A stretch of DNA of 34,187 bases from the NCBI RefSeq assembly GCF_002282565.1, contig NZ_NCJT01000007.1, forward strand, positions 1-34,187, given 5' to 3'. A program made the translations under genes and the position numbers. The stretch comes from Hyphomonas sp. 34-62-18 (lineage in GTDB: Bacteria; Pseudomonadota; Alphaproteobacteria; Caulobacterales; Hyphomonadaceae). The first letter of the stretch is position 1, and each line of letters begins with the position of its first letter. Positions 8,207 through 16,997 of the stretch are shown piece by piece. The notes below the pieces were generated by a model. The model was not told the origin of the DNA. It made no database searches and worked only from the letters and a program-made list of their open reading frames with translations.

Positions 8207-8546
8207 GTCAGACCCCGGTTACACGGCGCGGGAGGAGCGCCGGTTGCCGGGTCATTAACGAGCGCCTCAGGGCCGTTCAAATCAAGGTTTTGCGAAACTA
8301 ATGCGTTGAAAATATTAAAAAGTTACGGCTTTCTGGCTGTTGCGCGGGCGCCACGCATGTCGCCAGTCTGCGCCGTAAAGTTGGCCCATTGGGTGGGTGG
8401 GAATTGTCGCTGCGCGCTCACTTGTTGGATGAATATCCAATAACAACCGGCCGCTTTCACCACAGCCGCCGCCTCCCGCCATCCTTCGCTGCCTTCGCGC
8501 CTGGGCGCCGCTGCAGGAAACCAGAGGTGACGCCCGCCCGGGTGCG

Positions 8547-8567
8547 TCTCCCCTCCGGCGGGGGAGA
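8547..8567. repeat. GC-rich intergenic palindrome
   Basis: TCTCCCC and GGGGAGA form a perfect 7-bp stem around TCCGGCG. No T-tract follows on either strand and no gene ends nearby, so it looks more like a REP-type intergenic palindrome than a terminator. Its copy number cannot be judged from one window. Confidence 0.4.
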
Positions 8568-8702
8568 GAACTATGAAAGGAGCGCCACAAGACTGCCCGA
8601 ACGTTTCCGTTTGTCTGGAGGTCGCGTCCTGAGGCCCCCCAGCGCGTTGCCTCGGCCCTCGGCAGCCCTGCTCAAAACTGCATCAGAATGGGCGCGCATG
8701 TG

Positions 8703-8791
8703 ACGCGATCTGCAACGAAGTGAAACAGAATGAAACGAATTGAAACGGGATGAAACGGAATGCACGCGATCTGAGACGGAATGTACGTCCC
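8703..8791. repeat. Tandem 10-bp repeat array, consensus TGAAACGGAA (array 1)
   Basis: Decamers starting at 8711, 8721, 8731, 8741 and 8751 read TGCAACGAAG, TGAAACAGAA, TGAAACGAAT, TGAAACGGGA and TGAAACGGAA, exactly 10 bp apart. Degenerate units follow at 8761, 8772 and 8782. The ACGCGATCTG direct repeat at 8703-8712 and 8764-8773 brackets the core. The 10-bp period places each TGAAAC on the same DNA face. It lies about 500 bp upstream of the TonB receptor. Confidence 0.8.
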
Positions 8792-9061
8792 CGGACAGGG
8801 ATAGCGCGCCGCCTGTCCACGCTTTTTGGTGGGAGAGGCGCAATCCCTATCCAACAGTCTTTCCTGCCGCCGTCGCTATTGCCGGGCCGCCTGTCCCCCA
8901 AAATCCGGCGCACAGCGCCATCCCCAATCCGCCCCACCCCCAAACCAGGCTACTCTATACACGCGCCGAAAAGTTCTCATCACCGCCAGAATGAAGTTCG
9001 CCCCGGCTGCAGACAGACCCTCAAAACAGGAGACGCCCTCGAAACGAAAGCCGGTTTGAGA

Positions 9062-9754
9062 TCAGGATACGGATATATTCCAGACGCGGGCGCGCCGCTG
9101 CCTGACGCTTTCCAGCTCCAGCGTGGTGGCAATTTCGTATTCCGCCATCAGCCCGGCCTCGCCCTCTGGCGCATAGGCCCGGCCCGGATCGCCCGCATAT
9201 GCCGCAATCCCTTGCGCGGCGGCCTGTTTCAGCCACTGCAGAAACCGCGCTGCCATCGTCATTTCATAGAAGATATCTCCCGCCAGGATCACATCCACAT
9301 CCGGTGGCGTGCTATCCAGCAGGTTCCCCGCCCGCCAGCTCAGCGCCACGCCGTTCGCCTCCGCGTTCAGCTGCGCCGCCGCCTCGCAGATCGGGTCAAT
9401 GTCGTTCACCCACACCGCGCTCGCGCCGGCTGCGGCCGCGGCAATGCCCACCATTCCGCTGCCGCAGGCGATGTCCAGCACGCGCTTGCCCCGCACGATC
9501 TCCGGCCGCTCCAGGATCAGCCGCGCCACAGCCTGTCCCCCTGCCCAGGGAAAGGCCCAGAAGGGCGGCTCAATGCCCTGCCGGTCAAGGTCGGCCTCGG
9601 TGGCAGACCAGATCGGCGTGATCTCGTCTGCCTGCCAGATCCGCAATGTTTCCAAGGGCTTGCGGTGCGGCAACAGTAGTCCGTCGACCGGTGCCAGCCG
9701 GGTATTGGCCGCAATGAACGCCCGGTCCCGCGCGAGAGTGTCTGTCGCCGCCAA
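9062..9754 (-). CDS. Class I SAM-dependent methyltransferase, ETF-beta lysine methyltransferase (METTL20)-like
   Basis: The 230-residue protein has an N-terminal FIAANTRLAPV segment, PPFWAFPWAGG (63-73), SAM motif I VLDIACGSG (92-100), the acidic loop NDIDP (117-121), LAGDIFYE (157-164) near the active site and GDPGRAYAP (188-196). Together these resemble bacterial METTL20 proteins, which methylate lysines of the electron transfer flavoprotein beta subunit. The start is a TTG at 9754, 22 nt after the EmrB-like stop, with a weak AGGCGG site; no upstream ATG fits. It is the last gene of the efflux operon by position, though a functional link to efflux is doubtful. The methyltransferase class is sure; the ETF-beta target is an inference from motif similarity. 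Confidence 0.8.
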   Translation of the reverse strand: MAATDTLARDRAFIAANTRLAPVDGLLLPHRKPLETLRIWQADEITPIWSATEADLDRQGIEPPFWAFPWAGGQAVARLILERPEIVRGKRVLDIACGSGMVGIAAAAAGASAVWVNDIDPICEAAAQLNAEANGVALSWRAGNLLDSTPPDVDVILAGDIFYEMTMAARFLQWLKQAAAQGIAAYAGDPGRAYAPEGEAGLMAEYEIATTLELESVRQRRARVWNISVS

Positions 9755-9776
9755 TGCTGCCGCCTGTTGGAAATGC

Positions 9777-11423
9777 CTAGCTCGGCGGCTGTACCATCTT
9801 TGGCTTCGGCATCAAGGCAAGCGCCCCCAGCACCAGCACAAACCAGACAAAAATAATGAAAAAACAATCCCGAAACGCATAGACCAGCGCCTCTGCCGCC
9901 ACCTTCTGGTTGAGCACGCCGAACGCAGACTGAAACGCCTGCACCTGCGTCATGCCCCACATCTCCATCCTCTGCGCCTGCAGTGCATGCTGATACATCA
10001 TCTCGGCATTCGTCTCATTCAGCGCGGCTGAGAGATGGTCACCATGAAAGATCGTCCGGCGCTGCAGCACGATCGCCAGAATGTTCACCCCAAACGCCCC
10101 GCCCACCTGCATCAGGAACGATACGCCCCCCGCCGCAGACGCCAGCAGATGCGGCGGCACAGCCCGCGCTGCCGTCGTGTTGGAAGGGGGCATGCAGAAG
10201 CTGATCCCGATCCGGCTCAGCACAATCCACCCCACCAGAACCCAATAGGGTGTCATTGCCGAGACATGCGACAGCAGCCAGGCGGAGGTGGCAAAGCTGA
10301 CAATGCCAAAGCCCAGCAGCCACCGCGCATCCATTCTGTCTGTCAGCCGGCCGGCAATCGGAAAGCCGATCATCATGGCAATCCCCGCCGGGATCATCAT
10401 CACGCCCGCCGCTGTCGGCGAATAGCCCTGCACCATCTGCACAAACAGAGGGATGAGATAGGTCGATCCATAGATCGCGATACCTGTAGCGGAGATGATG
10501 AGGCCGGCCGACCAGAACTGGCGATAAGTGAAAATCTTCGGGTTCAGAGCCGGAAACGGATGCCCGCGCTCCCACAGGAAAAACAGGATGCCTGCCACAA
10601 TGCCGATACCAAAGCGCAGCAGGGTCTTGTCCGAATCCCAGCCATCCCGGTTGCCGCCGGCAAAGGCGGCCAGAAGTCCGATCACGGCAATCGCCAGCAG
10701 GCTGAGGCCCTGCCAGTCGAGCGGCGGGCGCGGCATGTTGGGGTTGCGGTCGCCCTTCGGCATCAGGAAGGGCGCTATGCCCATGGCAATCAGGGCCAGC
10801 GGCAATGTCGCCACGAAGACCAGCCGCCAACTCGCAAGGTCCACCGCAATGCCCCCCAGCGCCGGACCAAAGGCGGGCGCCAGCACCACGCCGATGGAGA
10901 ACACGCCCATCGCCGTGCCGCGCTTGTTGTCGGGAAAGGTCTGGAAGATCAGGAACATGGACATAGGCTGCAACAGGCCTGCCGATATGCCCTGAAGGCC
11001 CCGCGACAGGATCAGCAGCTCCAGCGTGCCGCTCACCGCGCCGAGCAAAGATCCGATCACGAACACAATCATGCCGAAGGTATAGGTGGCCCTCGGCCCG
11101 AATGTTGCCATCGCCCAGGCATTCGCCAGCATGGCGATTGTGGAAGACGCCAGAAACGCCGTCGACATCCACTGCGCCTGATCCTGTCCCAGGCCGAAGG
11201 CGCCGATGATCGCGGGCAGGGCGACGTTGATCGTTGTGGCTGCCAGCATGGTCGCCATCGAGCCCGTCAGCATCGTGAACAGCAGGATCCAGCGATAGAT
11301 GCCGCCAAACCGCTCAAACTGCGCCCGCACCGACGGTCCCGCCATGGCGGGAATGTCGATAGGCGCGGGGCTGCGTTCAGGGCCGGGCCTGCCAGCAGGC
11401 AGAATGCCGGGCGCCATCGTCAC
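9777..11423 (-). CDS. DHA2-family MFS multidrug efflux transporter, EmrB/QacA type
   Basis: This 548-residue protein has about 14 hydrophobic segments, the DHA2 layout. Family motifs include TMLAATTINVALPAI in the first helix, the LSRGLQGISAGLLQP segment, a GPALGGI antiporter motif near helix 5 and the loop GRLTDRMDARWLLGFG. EmrB-type proteins export drugs and toxic organics by proton antiport and work with an EmrA adaptor, encoded just upstream here. The GTG start overlaps the adaptor stop (GTGA, 11420-11423), indicating coupled translation. An ATG two codons later is an alternative start. The substrate is unknown. Confidence 0.92.
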   Translation of the reverse strand: MTMAPGILPAGRPGPERSPAPIDIPAMAGPSVRAQFERFGGIYRWILLFTMLTGSMATMLAATTINVALPAIIGAFGLGQDQAQWMSTAFLASSTIAMLANAWAMATFGPRATYTFGMIVFVIGSLLGAVSGTLELLILSRGLQGISAGLLQPMSMFLIFQTFPDNKRGTAMGVFSIGVVLAPAFGPALGGIAVDLASWRLVFVATLPLALIAMGIAPFLMPKGDRNPNMPRPPLDWQGLSLLAIAVIGLLAAFAGGNRDGWDSDKTLLRFGIGIVAGILFFLWERGHPFPALNPKIFTYRQFWSAGLIISATGIAIYGSTYLIPLFVQMVQGYSPTAAGVMMIPAGIAMMIGFPIAGRLTDRMDARWLLGFGIVSFATSAWLLSHVSAMTPYWVLVGWIVLSRIGISFCMPPSNTTAARAVPPHLLASAAGGVSFLMQVGGAFGVNILAIVLQRRTIFHGDHLSAALNETNAEMMYQHALQAQRMEMWGMTQVQAFQSAFGVLNQKVAAEALVYAFRDCFFIIFVWFVLVLGALALMPKPKMVQPPS

Positions 11424-12598
11424 GCCGTTTCTCCGATTGCCCCTGTGCCTGCGTCTGTCTTGCGGATACGCACCCGCACCATGGTGCCTGGGCGCAGCTC
11501 CACCTGTGTCGGCTCCAGGTCTATCCGCACCCTTATGCGCTGGGTGATCTTGGTGAACACGCCATTTGCGTTGGGATTGGGCATCATGGCGGCTTCGCCA
11601 ACGGTTGCGTCATGCACGCGGGTTACCCGGCCTGCAATCGGATGCGACGGGTCGCTGTCAGCGCGCACCTGAACGGGCGCAGACGGGCGCACATGCCGGA
11701 TATCGGTCTCCTTGATATTGGCCGATACCCAGACCGCATCGGGATCATGCAGCAAGGCCATCCGGTAGCCGCGCAGGGAATGCTCGCCATTGTCGAAGAA
11801 CAACTCGTCCACCACCCCGTCTATCGGGCTGCGGATGGTGTGCTGCTCCACCACCACCTTCTGCGCGTCAACCCGCGCTTCGGCCTGATCCAGCGCCGCA
11901 CGCAGCACGGTCAGCTCATAGTCGATGAGGCGTACTTCCTGGCCGGCGATGCTGGCGGTGCGGTGGTCGGCCGCGGCGGTTTCCTGCTCCGCCTGCGCTC
12001 GCCGCAGGGCCTGAGCGCGCGTGTCGAGCACATTCTTTGCCTGGTCGAGATTGGACTGCGGCATCAGCCCCCGGTCGAACAGATCCTTGGTGCGATCATA
12101 GTCCCGCTGGGCAATTTCCAGATTGGAGCGGGCCGCCTCAACACTGGCAACTGCTGATACGGTGCCCGCCCGCCGCGCGGCAACCTCGCTGCCTGCCTTG
12201 GAGGTGGCAAGGCCGACGCGCGTCTCCTCGCGGGCCATTTCGGCGCGCAGCCGGGTTGCCTCCGCCTCCAGCTGTGCCAGCGTGAAGACGGCTTCGCGGT
12301 CATCAATGGTGTAGAGGATATCCCCCGCAGACACCCGGTCGCCTTCCTTCACCTGAACACTGGTGATGCGTCCGGAAATATCCGTGGAAACGGCAATCAT
12401 CTCGGCAGCGACACGGGCGTCGGAAGTGGAGACATAGGCGCCCCGGTCCATCAGGAAGCGGATGCCAAGCACCAGCAGGATCAGGGCCGCTGTGCCCGCA
12501 ATAAGCATCCGCCCCCGCCGCGACCGGACAAACGCCGCCGCGCGCTGGCGCGGGGTCAGTTCCGTCTCTGCGGCAAAGGGGTGTGAATCGCCTTCCAT
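11420..12598 (-). CDS. HlyD/EmrA-type membrane fusion (adaptor) protein
   Basis: The 392-residue protein has a cytoplasmic N-terminus, one membrane anchor (about 31-50, MLIAGTAALILLVLGIRFLM) and the EmrA/HlyD periplasmic layout. A first half-lipoyl strand (VSTDISGRITSVQVKEGDRV, from about residue 70) is followed by a long coiled-coil hairpin rich in Ala, Glu and Arg (about 100-225). The second half-lipoyl strand (IRSPIDGVVDELFFDNGEH) and a beta-barrel domain come after. Such adaptors bridge the inner-membrane pump to an outer-membrane channel. No TolC-type gene is present in the window. It is the first gene of the leftward efflux operon and is divergent from the lipoprotein hydrolase, with 218 bp between the starts. 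Confidence 0.93.
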   Translation of the reverse strand: MEGDSHPFAAETELTPRQRAAAFVRSRRGRMLIAGTAALILLVLGIRFLMDRGAYVSTSDARVAAEMIAVSTDISGRITSVQVKEGDRVSAGDILYTIDDREAVFTLAQLEAEATRLRAEMAREETRVGLATSKAGSEVAARRAGTVSAVASVEAARSNLEIAQRDYDRTKDLFDRGLMPQSNLDQAKNVLDTRAQALRRAQAEQETAAADHRTASIAGQEVRLIDYELTVLRAALDQAEARVDAQKVVVEQHTIRSPIDGVVDELFFDNGEHSLRGYRMALLHDPDAVWVSANIKETDIRHVRPSAPVQVRADSDPSHPIAGRVTRVHDATVGEAAMMPNPNANGVFTKITQRIRVRIDLEPTQVELRPGTMVRVRIRKTDAGTGAIGETA

Positions 12599-12816
12599 GG
12601 CCTTTGACCGGCAAAAACCTGCCGGATTGTTCCTCCCTGTCGTGGCTTTTGCGCGGGGCGTTGGCCGCCCTCATCTGCCACAAGCCACAATTGAGCGAGA
12701 CATAACGCTAAGGCAATCAAGCCCTAATATTCCGGCCCCCGTCAGATCATTGTGTTTGCCGGCAAGGGGCGTCATTGCTGCGCGCAGGGGTCGTAGCAAC
12801 CAAAGGGATTCGGGGC

Positions 12817-14202
12817 ATGAAACAGCGCGGCAAATTCCTGGCGCCACTCCTGGCCATCCTGCTGGCTTCCTGCACCAGCCAGATGCCGAGCTTGCCGGAC
12901 ATGCCTGCGCTTCTGGCCATGCCTTCCATGCCCGGATTGGCCGCTGGCCCTGTTGCGGGTGATCCCGCCTGCGGGGGCAGCTGGCGCCTCGAGGGAAGTG
13001 GCGGTGTCGCCGTCACACCGGCAGAGCAAGGTCTGCGCTGGCGCGCGCTGGATGGGCAGACAGGGCGTTTCGTCTTCGAGAAAGGAACCTGGAACGCCTA
13101 TTCAGGCTGGACGGACCGGCTTGAGCATCGGCAGATCGAGTTCACCTGTGAGGGCGGTCTCACCCATTTCGAAGGCACGTCAGCCACTCCGGTTGAGGTG
13201 GTGGTTCAGGAGACTGTCTTCACTGGCGCCAAGGGTACAAAGCTTGCCGGGCGTCTGGTCCTGCCGGCCGGGGACGGTCCCGTTCCGGTGGTGGTGCAGG
13301 TCCATGGATCGGAGCGGTATTCGGCGCTCGCCCATGACAGTTTTCAGCATCTTCTGCCACTGCAGGGCGTTGGCGTCTTCATCTATGACAAGCGTGGCAC
13401 CGGCGCCTCCAAAGGGGACTACACCCAGGATTTCAGCCTACTCGCTACGGACGCGGCGTTCGCGGCGGCAGAAGCACGCCGTCTGGCAGGCCAGCGGCTG
13501 GGGCGGCTTGGCCTTCACGGCGCCAGCCAGGGTGGCTGGGTGGCGCCGATGGCAGCCTTGTCGGTGAAGCCGGATTTTGTGATCGTCTCCTACGGCATGC
13601 TGGAAAGTCCGCTGGCGGAAAATCGCGCGCAATCCATTCAGGATGTTGCAGACGCCGGCTTTGGCCCCGAAGCGCAGATGGCTGCCGGTATGCTTGCTGA
13701 CGCAGCCGGTGTAGTGATGGCGTCTGACTTCAAATCGGGCTTTGCAGAATTGGAAAACCTGAAGAAAACCTACAAGGACGAGCCTTGGTACAGCTATGTT
13801 CGGGGCGAGTTCACAGGAGAAATCCTGCAATATCCGGAAGTCGCCCTCAGGGTTGCCGGTCCCTTGCGTTCTGTTGGGACAAGCTGGCGGCATGAGGGAG
13901 AGCCTGTTCTGCGCCAGGTGAGCGTGCCTGTTCTGTGGATACTCGCCGGCGCGGACCGGGAAGCGCCGCCCGCCTACACACGGTCTCGTCTCAAAACCCT
14001 GCAATATGAACGCCGCCCGATCACACTTGCCGAATATCCCGGCTATGATCACGGCATGAGGGGCTTTGGCATTCTGCCGGACGGTTCCCGCGAATACACT
14101 CACATTGCACCGGGCTATTACGAGATGGTCGCAGATTTTGCCGCCGGGATTCCGGTGGTGCCGGAAACATACCCTGAAGCAGTCATTTCGCCGGGCCGGT
14201 GA
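12817..14202 (+). CDS. Exported alpha/beta hydrolase, lipoprotein
   Basis: The start at 12817 gives a clean lipoprotein signal (MKQRGKFLAPLLAILLASC, lipidated Cys19) with AAAGGGA/GGGG upstream; longer readings would bury it. The 461-residue product has a proline/methionine-rich linker and a beta-rich domain (about 50-130). An alpha/beta hydrolase domain follows, with VQVHG (161-164), YDKRGTGAS (190-198), nucleophile elbow GASQGG (Ser237), acid candidate Asp380 (LAGADRE) and His412 (GYDHGMRGF). The fold resembles S9-type peptidases and BAAT/dienelactone-like esterases acting on acyl or peptide bonds. It should sit in the periplasm on a membrane. The actual substrate cannot be told. Confidence 0.87.
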   Translation: MKQRGKFLAPLLAILLASCTSQMPSLPDMPALLAMPSMPGLAAGPVAGDPACGGSWRLEGSGGVAVTPAEQGLRWRALDGQTGRFVFEKGTWNAYSGWTDRLEHRQIEFTCEGGLTHFEGTSATPVEVVVQETVFTGAKGTKLAGRLVLPAGDGPVPVVVQVHGSERYSALAHDSFQHLLPLQGVGVFIYDKRGTGASKGDYTQDFSLLATDAAFAAAEARRLAGQRLGRLGLHGASQGGWVAPMAALSVKPDFVIVSYGMLESPLAENRAQSIQDVADAGFGPEAQMAAGMLADAAGVVMASDFKSGFAELENLKKTYKDEPWYSYVRGEFTGEILQYPEVALRVAGPLRSVGTSWRHEGEPVLRQVSVPVLWILAGADREAPPAYTRSRLKTLQYERRPITLAEYPGYDHGMRGFGILPDGSREYTHIAPGYYEMVADFAAGIPVVPETYPEAVISPGR

Positions 14203-14272
14203 TACGGGTTGCTTCTTGCCGGGATTGGCATACCGATAAGCACAGTATCCCGTTTCAAGGTGTGTTTGCCCG

Positions 14273-15217
14273 ATGACACTGTTACGGTTTTCGACAGATC
14301 AGGTGCCTGTTGAGCAGCGGCGGGATGTCGTCGAAGCGGCCTATGGGGCTCATGTCAGCGGGGCAATCGACTTCCTTGAAGAAGCGCCGATTCGGGCGGT
14401 GATATTGCTTCGGGATGTGGCCAATGTTCATATTGCGCGGCTGGAAACCCCCGCAGTCCGGATAACGACAAATCCAGATGAGGATGGCACGCTCTATCTC
14501 AGCATCACTCAGGCCGGCGCCGGAGTGATCGATGCCAAAGGCATGGGGCGCCAGGTACAGTCAGGAGACATAAACGTTTTGCAGCGTGAGCGCCGGTGTG
14601 TGACCATTGCTGCAGAGCCCAGCCGTCTGCTGAATATTGCCATTCCCAAGGCAGTGCTGTTGCCGCGCTTGCGGGCGGGAAATGATAGCTTGCTAACCAC
14701 ACATTCACTGGCTTCGCCAGTGGCGCGCCTGCTGCAAGGTTATGCGATGACGCTTCTGACGGATGAGCAGACGATTGCGCCAACGGAGGAAGCGATGTTC
14801 TCTGCGCACATCATTGATCTCGCCACACTTTTGCTTGGGCCCAGGCGCGATGCGGTCGAGCAGGCAAAACAGCAGGGCGTTCGCGCTGCGCGCCGTCAGG
14901 CCATCAAGGCCGATGTGAAGGCGCATCTGGGAGAGCCTGACCTGTCGCTGGACTGGATCTCCCGGCGCCACAGCTTGTCAGTACCCTACATTCGCGCGCT
15001 TTTTTATGATGAGGGCACAAGCTTTACAGACTACGTGATGCATGCCCGCCTGGACCATGTCCGGACTTTGCTGCTGGACCCGAAACTCTCTGGGCGGACG
15101 ATTGCGGTGTTGGCGCTGATGGCGGGATTCGGGGATATATCCTGGTTCAATCATGTATTCCGGCGGCGTTTCGGCATGACACCCTCTGACATGAGGGCAT
15201 CAAACAGGCGCCCGTAA
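14273..15217 (+). CDS. AraC-family transcriptional regulator
   Basis: This 314-residue protein has an N-terminal AraC-binding-like domain (about 20-190), including a GTLYLSITQAGAGVI strand region and a QSGDINVLQRERRC turn. The C-terminal double helix-turn-helix (about 210-312) has SLDWISRRHSLSVPYIRALF as the first reading helix. The family signature FGDISWFNHVFRRRFGMTPSDMR is near the end. This is the CbdR/FeaR-like arrangement used to sense small organic ligands. It lies 70 bp after the lipoprotein hydrolase and 122 bp before the unknown exported protein, all in the same direction, so either may be a target. That link is inference. Confidence 0.93.
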   Translation: MTLLRFSTDQVPVEQRRDVVEAAYGAHVSGAIDFLEEAPIRAVILLRDVANVHIARLETPAVRITTNPDEDGTLYLSITQAGAGVIDAKGMGRQVQSGDINVLQRERRCVTIAAEPSRLLNIAIPKAVLLPRLRAGNDSLLTTHSLASPVARLLQGYAMTLLTDEQTIAPTEEAMFSAHIIDLATLLLGPRRDAVEQAKQQGVRAARRQAIKADVKAHLGEPDLSLDWISRRHSLSVPYIRALFYDEGTSFTDYVMHARLDHVRTLLLDPKLSGRTIAVLALMAGFGDISWFNHVFRRRFGMTPSDMRASNRRP

Positions 15218-15339
15218 CAGCCGCTCAGATGCGCAGCCTTACAGGCAGTATCCCAAAACCCATAGACTGCCCCCAAGACGCCGCAGCGGAGCTAGCGCAA
15301 TCCTTCCCAACTCCAAAACGGAAAAGGGAAGCCCAACTC

Positions 15340-16335
15340 ATGCTCCAGTTCCTGCGTACCGCCATGCTGGTGGCCGGCTGCTCGCTGGCCAGTCTTCCAG
15401 CCCTCAGCCAGGAAATTGTTCCGGCAGGCACAAAGGCCATCCTGACCGTCGAATATGAATATGTCTCCGCCGGGGAGCGGAAGGACAAGTATGATACCAA
15501 CACCTGGTCGATCAACCGGATGGCGACCGTTACCGCCACGCTGAAGGCGGAAAGTCCCATGACGTTGCCGGCCTTGCACAAGATGGAGCAGGCGCAGGTG
15601 GCGGACCTGGAAAACAAGCAGGCGGCGGCAACCCGTGCGGCAGGGGCGATGCAGCCGATGATGAATGATGTGATGGCGCTGATGGCCAAGTGCGGCGAGG
15701 ACGAAGCCTGCCTCGAGCGCGAAGTGGCCGCCTACGGCATGGGCAACAGCGAAGAAATCAACAAAAAGCGCAAGCAGGTCGCGCCCGACTTTGCCGCCGT
15801 GGCCCAGCAGGGGCCGAACCGCTATCAGATGTGGTCAGCCACGGGCCGCCAGACTGGCTTTTACGAAATTGCCGAGAAGTTCAAATATGTCGACGCGGAT
15901 CCGATTTGTGTCGAGCGGCCCGGTCAGCGTTGCACGACAACGGTTGAGCGGACGGGCAAAGGACAGATCCCGTTGCCACCGGACATGAAACCGACCGACA
16001 AGCGGGTTGCCGGGGCCTCGATGCTAGAGGTGGACAGCTTAGGCAAGACCATGATCCTGCAACTGCCAGTTCCAATGATGGTGCTGGCCTTCGATGAGCA
16101 GATTATTTCGGACGATCCGGAAACAAAGAACGGCACCGAGAAGAAGCAGATCGGGTTTCCGGACTATAAGGATGTGACCAAGCCAATTACCGTGCCACTG
16201 ACAGGCAGTCTGATTGGCAAATCGGGCCGCGAGATTGTCCAGATCAAAGGCGCATCGAACAACACGCGCACGCTGGATCCGACAGCGGGCGAGGATGGGG
16301 AACTGGTGATCCGGTGGAGCTTCAAGGCCGGATAA
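15340..16335 (+). CDS. Exported protein of unknown function with two cysteine pairs
   Basis: I do not recognise this family. The start at 15340 is chosen because it yields a signal peptide (MLQFLRTAML..., likely cleavage near LPALSQ/EIV, about residue 24) and has AAAAGGGA upstream. VAGC at 11-14 could alternatively be read as a lipobox, but the hydrophobic stretch before it is short. The 331-residue product has a lysine/glutamate- and methionine-rich helical middle (about 75-150) between beta-rich ends. Four cysteines form two close pairs (118/124 and 190/198), which suits disulfides in the periplasm. The closing ELVIRWSFKA looks like a beta strand. It follows the AraC regulator and ends before a convergent cytochrome gene. 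Confidence 0.75.
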   Translation: MLQFLRTAMLVAGCSLASLPALSQEIVPAGTKAILTVEYEYVSAGERKDKYDTNTWSINRMATVTATLKAESPMTLPALHKMEQAQVADLENKQAAATRAAGAMQPMMNDVMALMAKCGEDEACLEREVAAYGMGNSEEINKKRKQVAPDFAAVAQQGPNRYQMWSATGRQTGFYEIAEKFKYVDADPICVERPGQRCTTTVERTGKGQIPLPPDMKPTDKRVAGASMLEVDSLGKTMILQLPVPMMVLAFDEQIISDDPETKNGTEKKQIGFPDYKDVTKPITVPLTGSLIGKSGREIVQIKGASNNTRTLDPTAGEDGELVIRWSFKAG

Positions 16336-16371
16336 CGAACTGCCGTGGGGGAATGGCACGCAAGAGAGTCT

Positions 16372-16396
16372 GGCAGGTGCGGAAGCCGTACCTGCC
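16372..16396. terminator. Stem-loop between convergent genes
   Basis: GGCAGGTGCGG and CCGTACCTGCC form an 11-bp stem (one G-T pair) with a 3-nt AAG loop. It lies 36 nt after the exported-protein stop and 10 nt from the cytochrome stop on the other strand. No T-tract follows on either side, so it may be a Rho-assisted or mRNA-end hairpin rather than a strong intrinsic terminator. Confidence 0.5.
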
Positions 16397-16406
16397 GGAC
16401 GATCCG

Positions 16407-16778
16407 TTACTTCTCCTGGATTGATTCCAGATACTGGATCAGCTGTTCCACCTGATCGGCCTCCAGCTGAAACTCCGGCATATCTTCATGGCCAACGGCA
16501 ATGCCTTCGGCGAGCGCTTCTTCCAGAAGGCGGACGGGGTATCGTTCTGACAGCGTCCGGAAGGGCGGAGCATCGGCATGCGGGCTTTCCCCTTCAAGGC
16601 CGATGGCATGGCACCCGGCGCAGAGGTTTTCTGCGATCTGGCGCCCGGGCATCGTGGCAGCCGCGTCGGTTTGGGCGGGCGCTTCCGTTGGCTCCCGCGA
16701 GCAACCTGCGAGGAGCGCGAGACCAGCAAGGACTGCGGCGACACCAACCGCCTGCAATTTCAGAATATGGCCCGCCAT
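16407..16778 (-). CDS. Class I c-type cytochrome, lipoprotein
   Basis: The 123-residue protein begins with a lipoprotein signal (LLAGC, lipidated Cys26) and a Pro/Thr-rich linker. A single haem-binding motif CAGCH (53-57) follows. HEDMPEF supplies Met100 as the likely sixth ligand, and the C-terminal helix QVEQLIQYLESIQ is typical of small class I cytochromes c. It should be a membrane-tethered periplasmic electron carrier. The start has GGGAG 10 nt upstream. It stands alone, convergent with the exported unknown protein and divergent from the TetR gene, so its redox partner is not in the window. Confidence 0.9.
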   Translation of the reverse strand: MAGHILKLQAVGVAAVLAGLALLAGCSREPTEAPAQTDAAATMPGRQIAENLCAGCHAIGLEGESPHADAPPFRTLSERYPVRLLEEALAEGIAVGHEDMPEFQLEADQVEQLIQYLESIQEK

Positions 16779-16997
16779 TTTTCGCGACTCCCTTTGGATT
16801 TTGGCGCAGGGTCGTTTGGCGCCCGCCTGCTGTCAACACGGGTATATGCGTATCCGCGGGTGGCCGCTTCTGCCGCAGGCGGAATGATTTCCAGCCCCAA
16901 GCGGTTTACCGGCGCGCGCTTTGTCAGGACGGGCCCAATGCTTGCGCCTCCTGGCCTTTTCGTTCATCAAGGGCCGCTGAATGAGGGGTGAAAGTAG

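Larger units (their letters stand above)
8207..9061. other. Intergenic region without a supported gene
   Basis: The open frames here are short, overlap on both strands and lack family motifs or ribosome sites. The region contains an inverted repeat TTGGAT-GAAT-ATCCAA (8425-8440), a GC-rich hairpin (8547-8567), the decamer array (8703-8791) and a GGACAGG/CCTGTCC hairpin (8793-8818). The promoter of the receptor to the left must lie here, but no convincing -35/-10 pair or riboswitch was recognised. Confidence 0.6.

Noticed and set aside
8207..8720. Possible cobalamin riboswitch upstream of the TonB receptor
   Set aside because: No B12-box-like conserved core could be aligned, and the GC-rich hairpin is a simple palindrome.
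8571..8943. Several short minus-strand frames in the intergenic region
   Set aside because: They mutually overlap, run through the decamer repeats and have no ribosome sites; treated as non-coding.
10035..11672. Plus-strand 545-codon open frame
   Set aside because: Antisense to the EmrB-like transporter; composition is Arg/His/Gln-rich without membrane segments or motifs.
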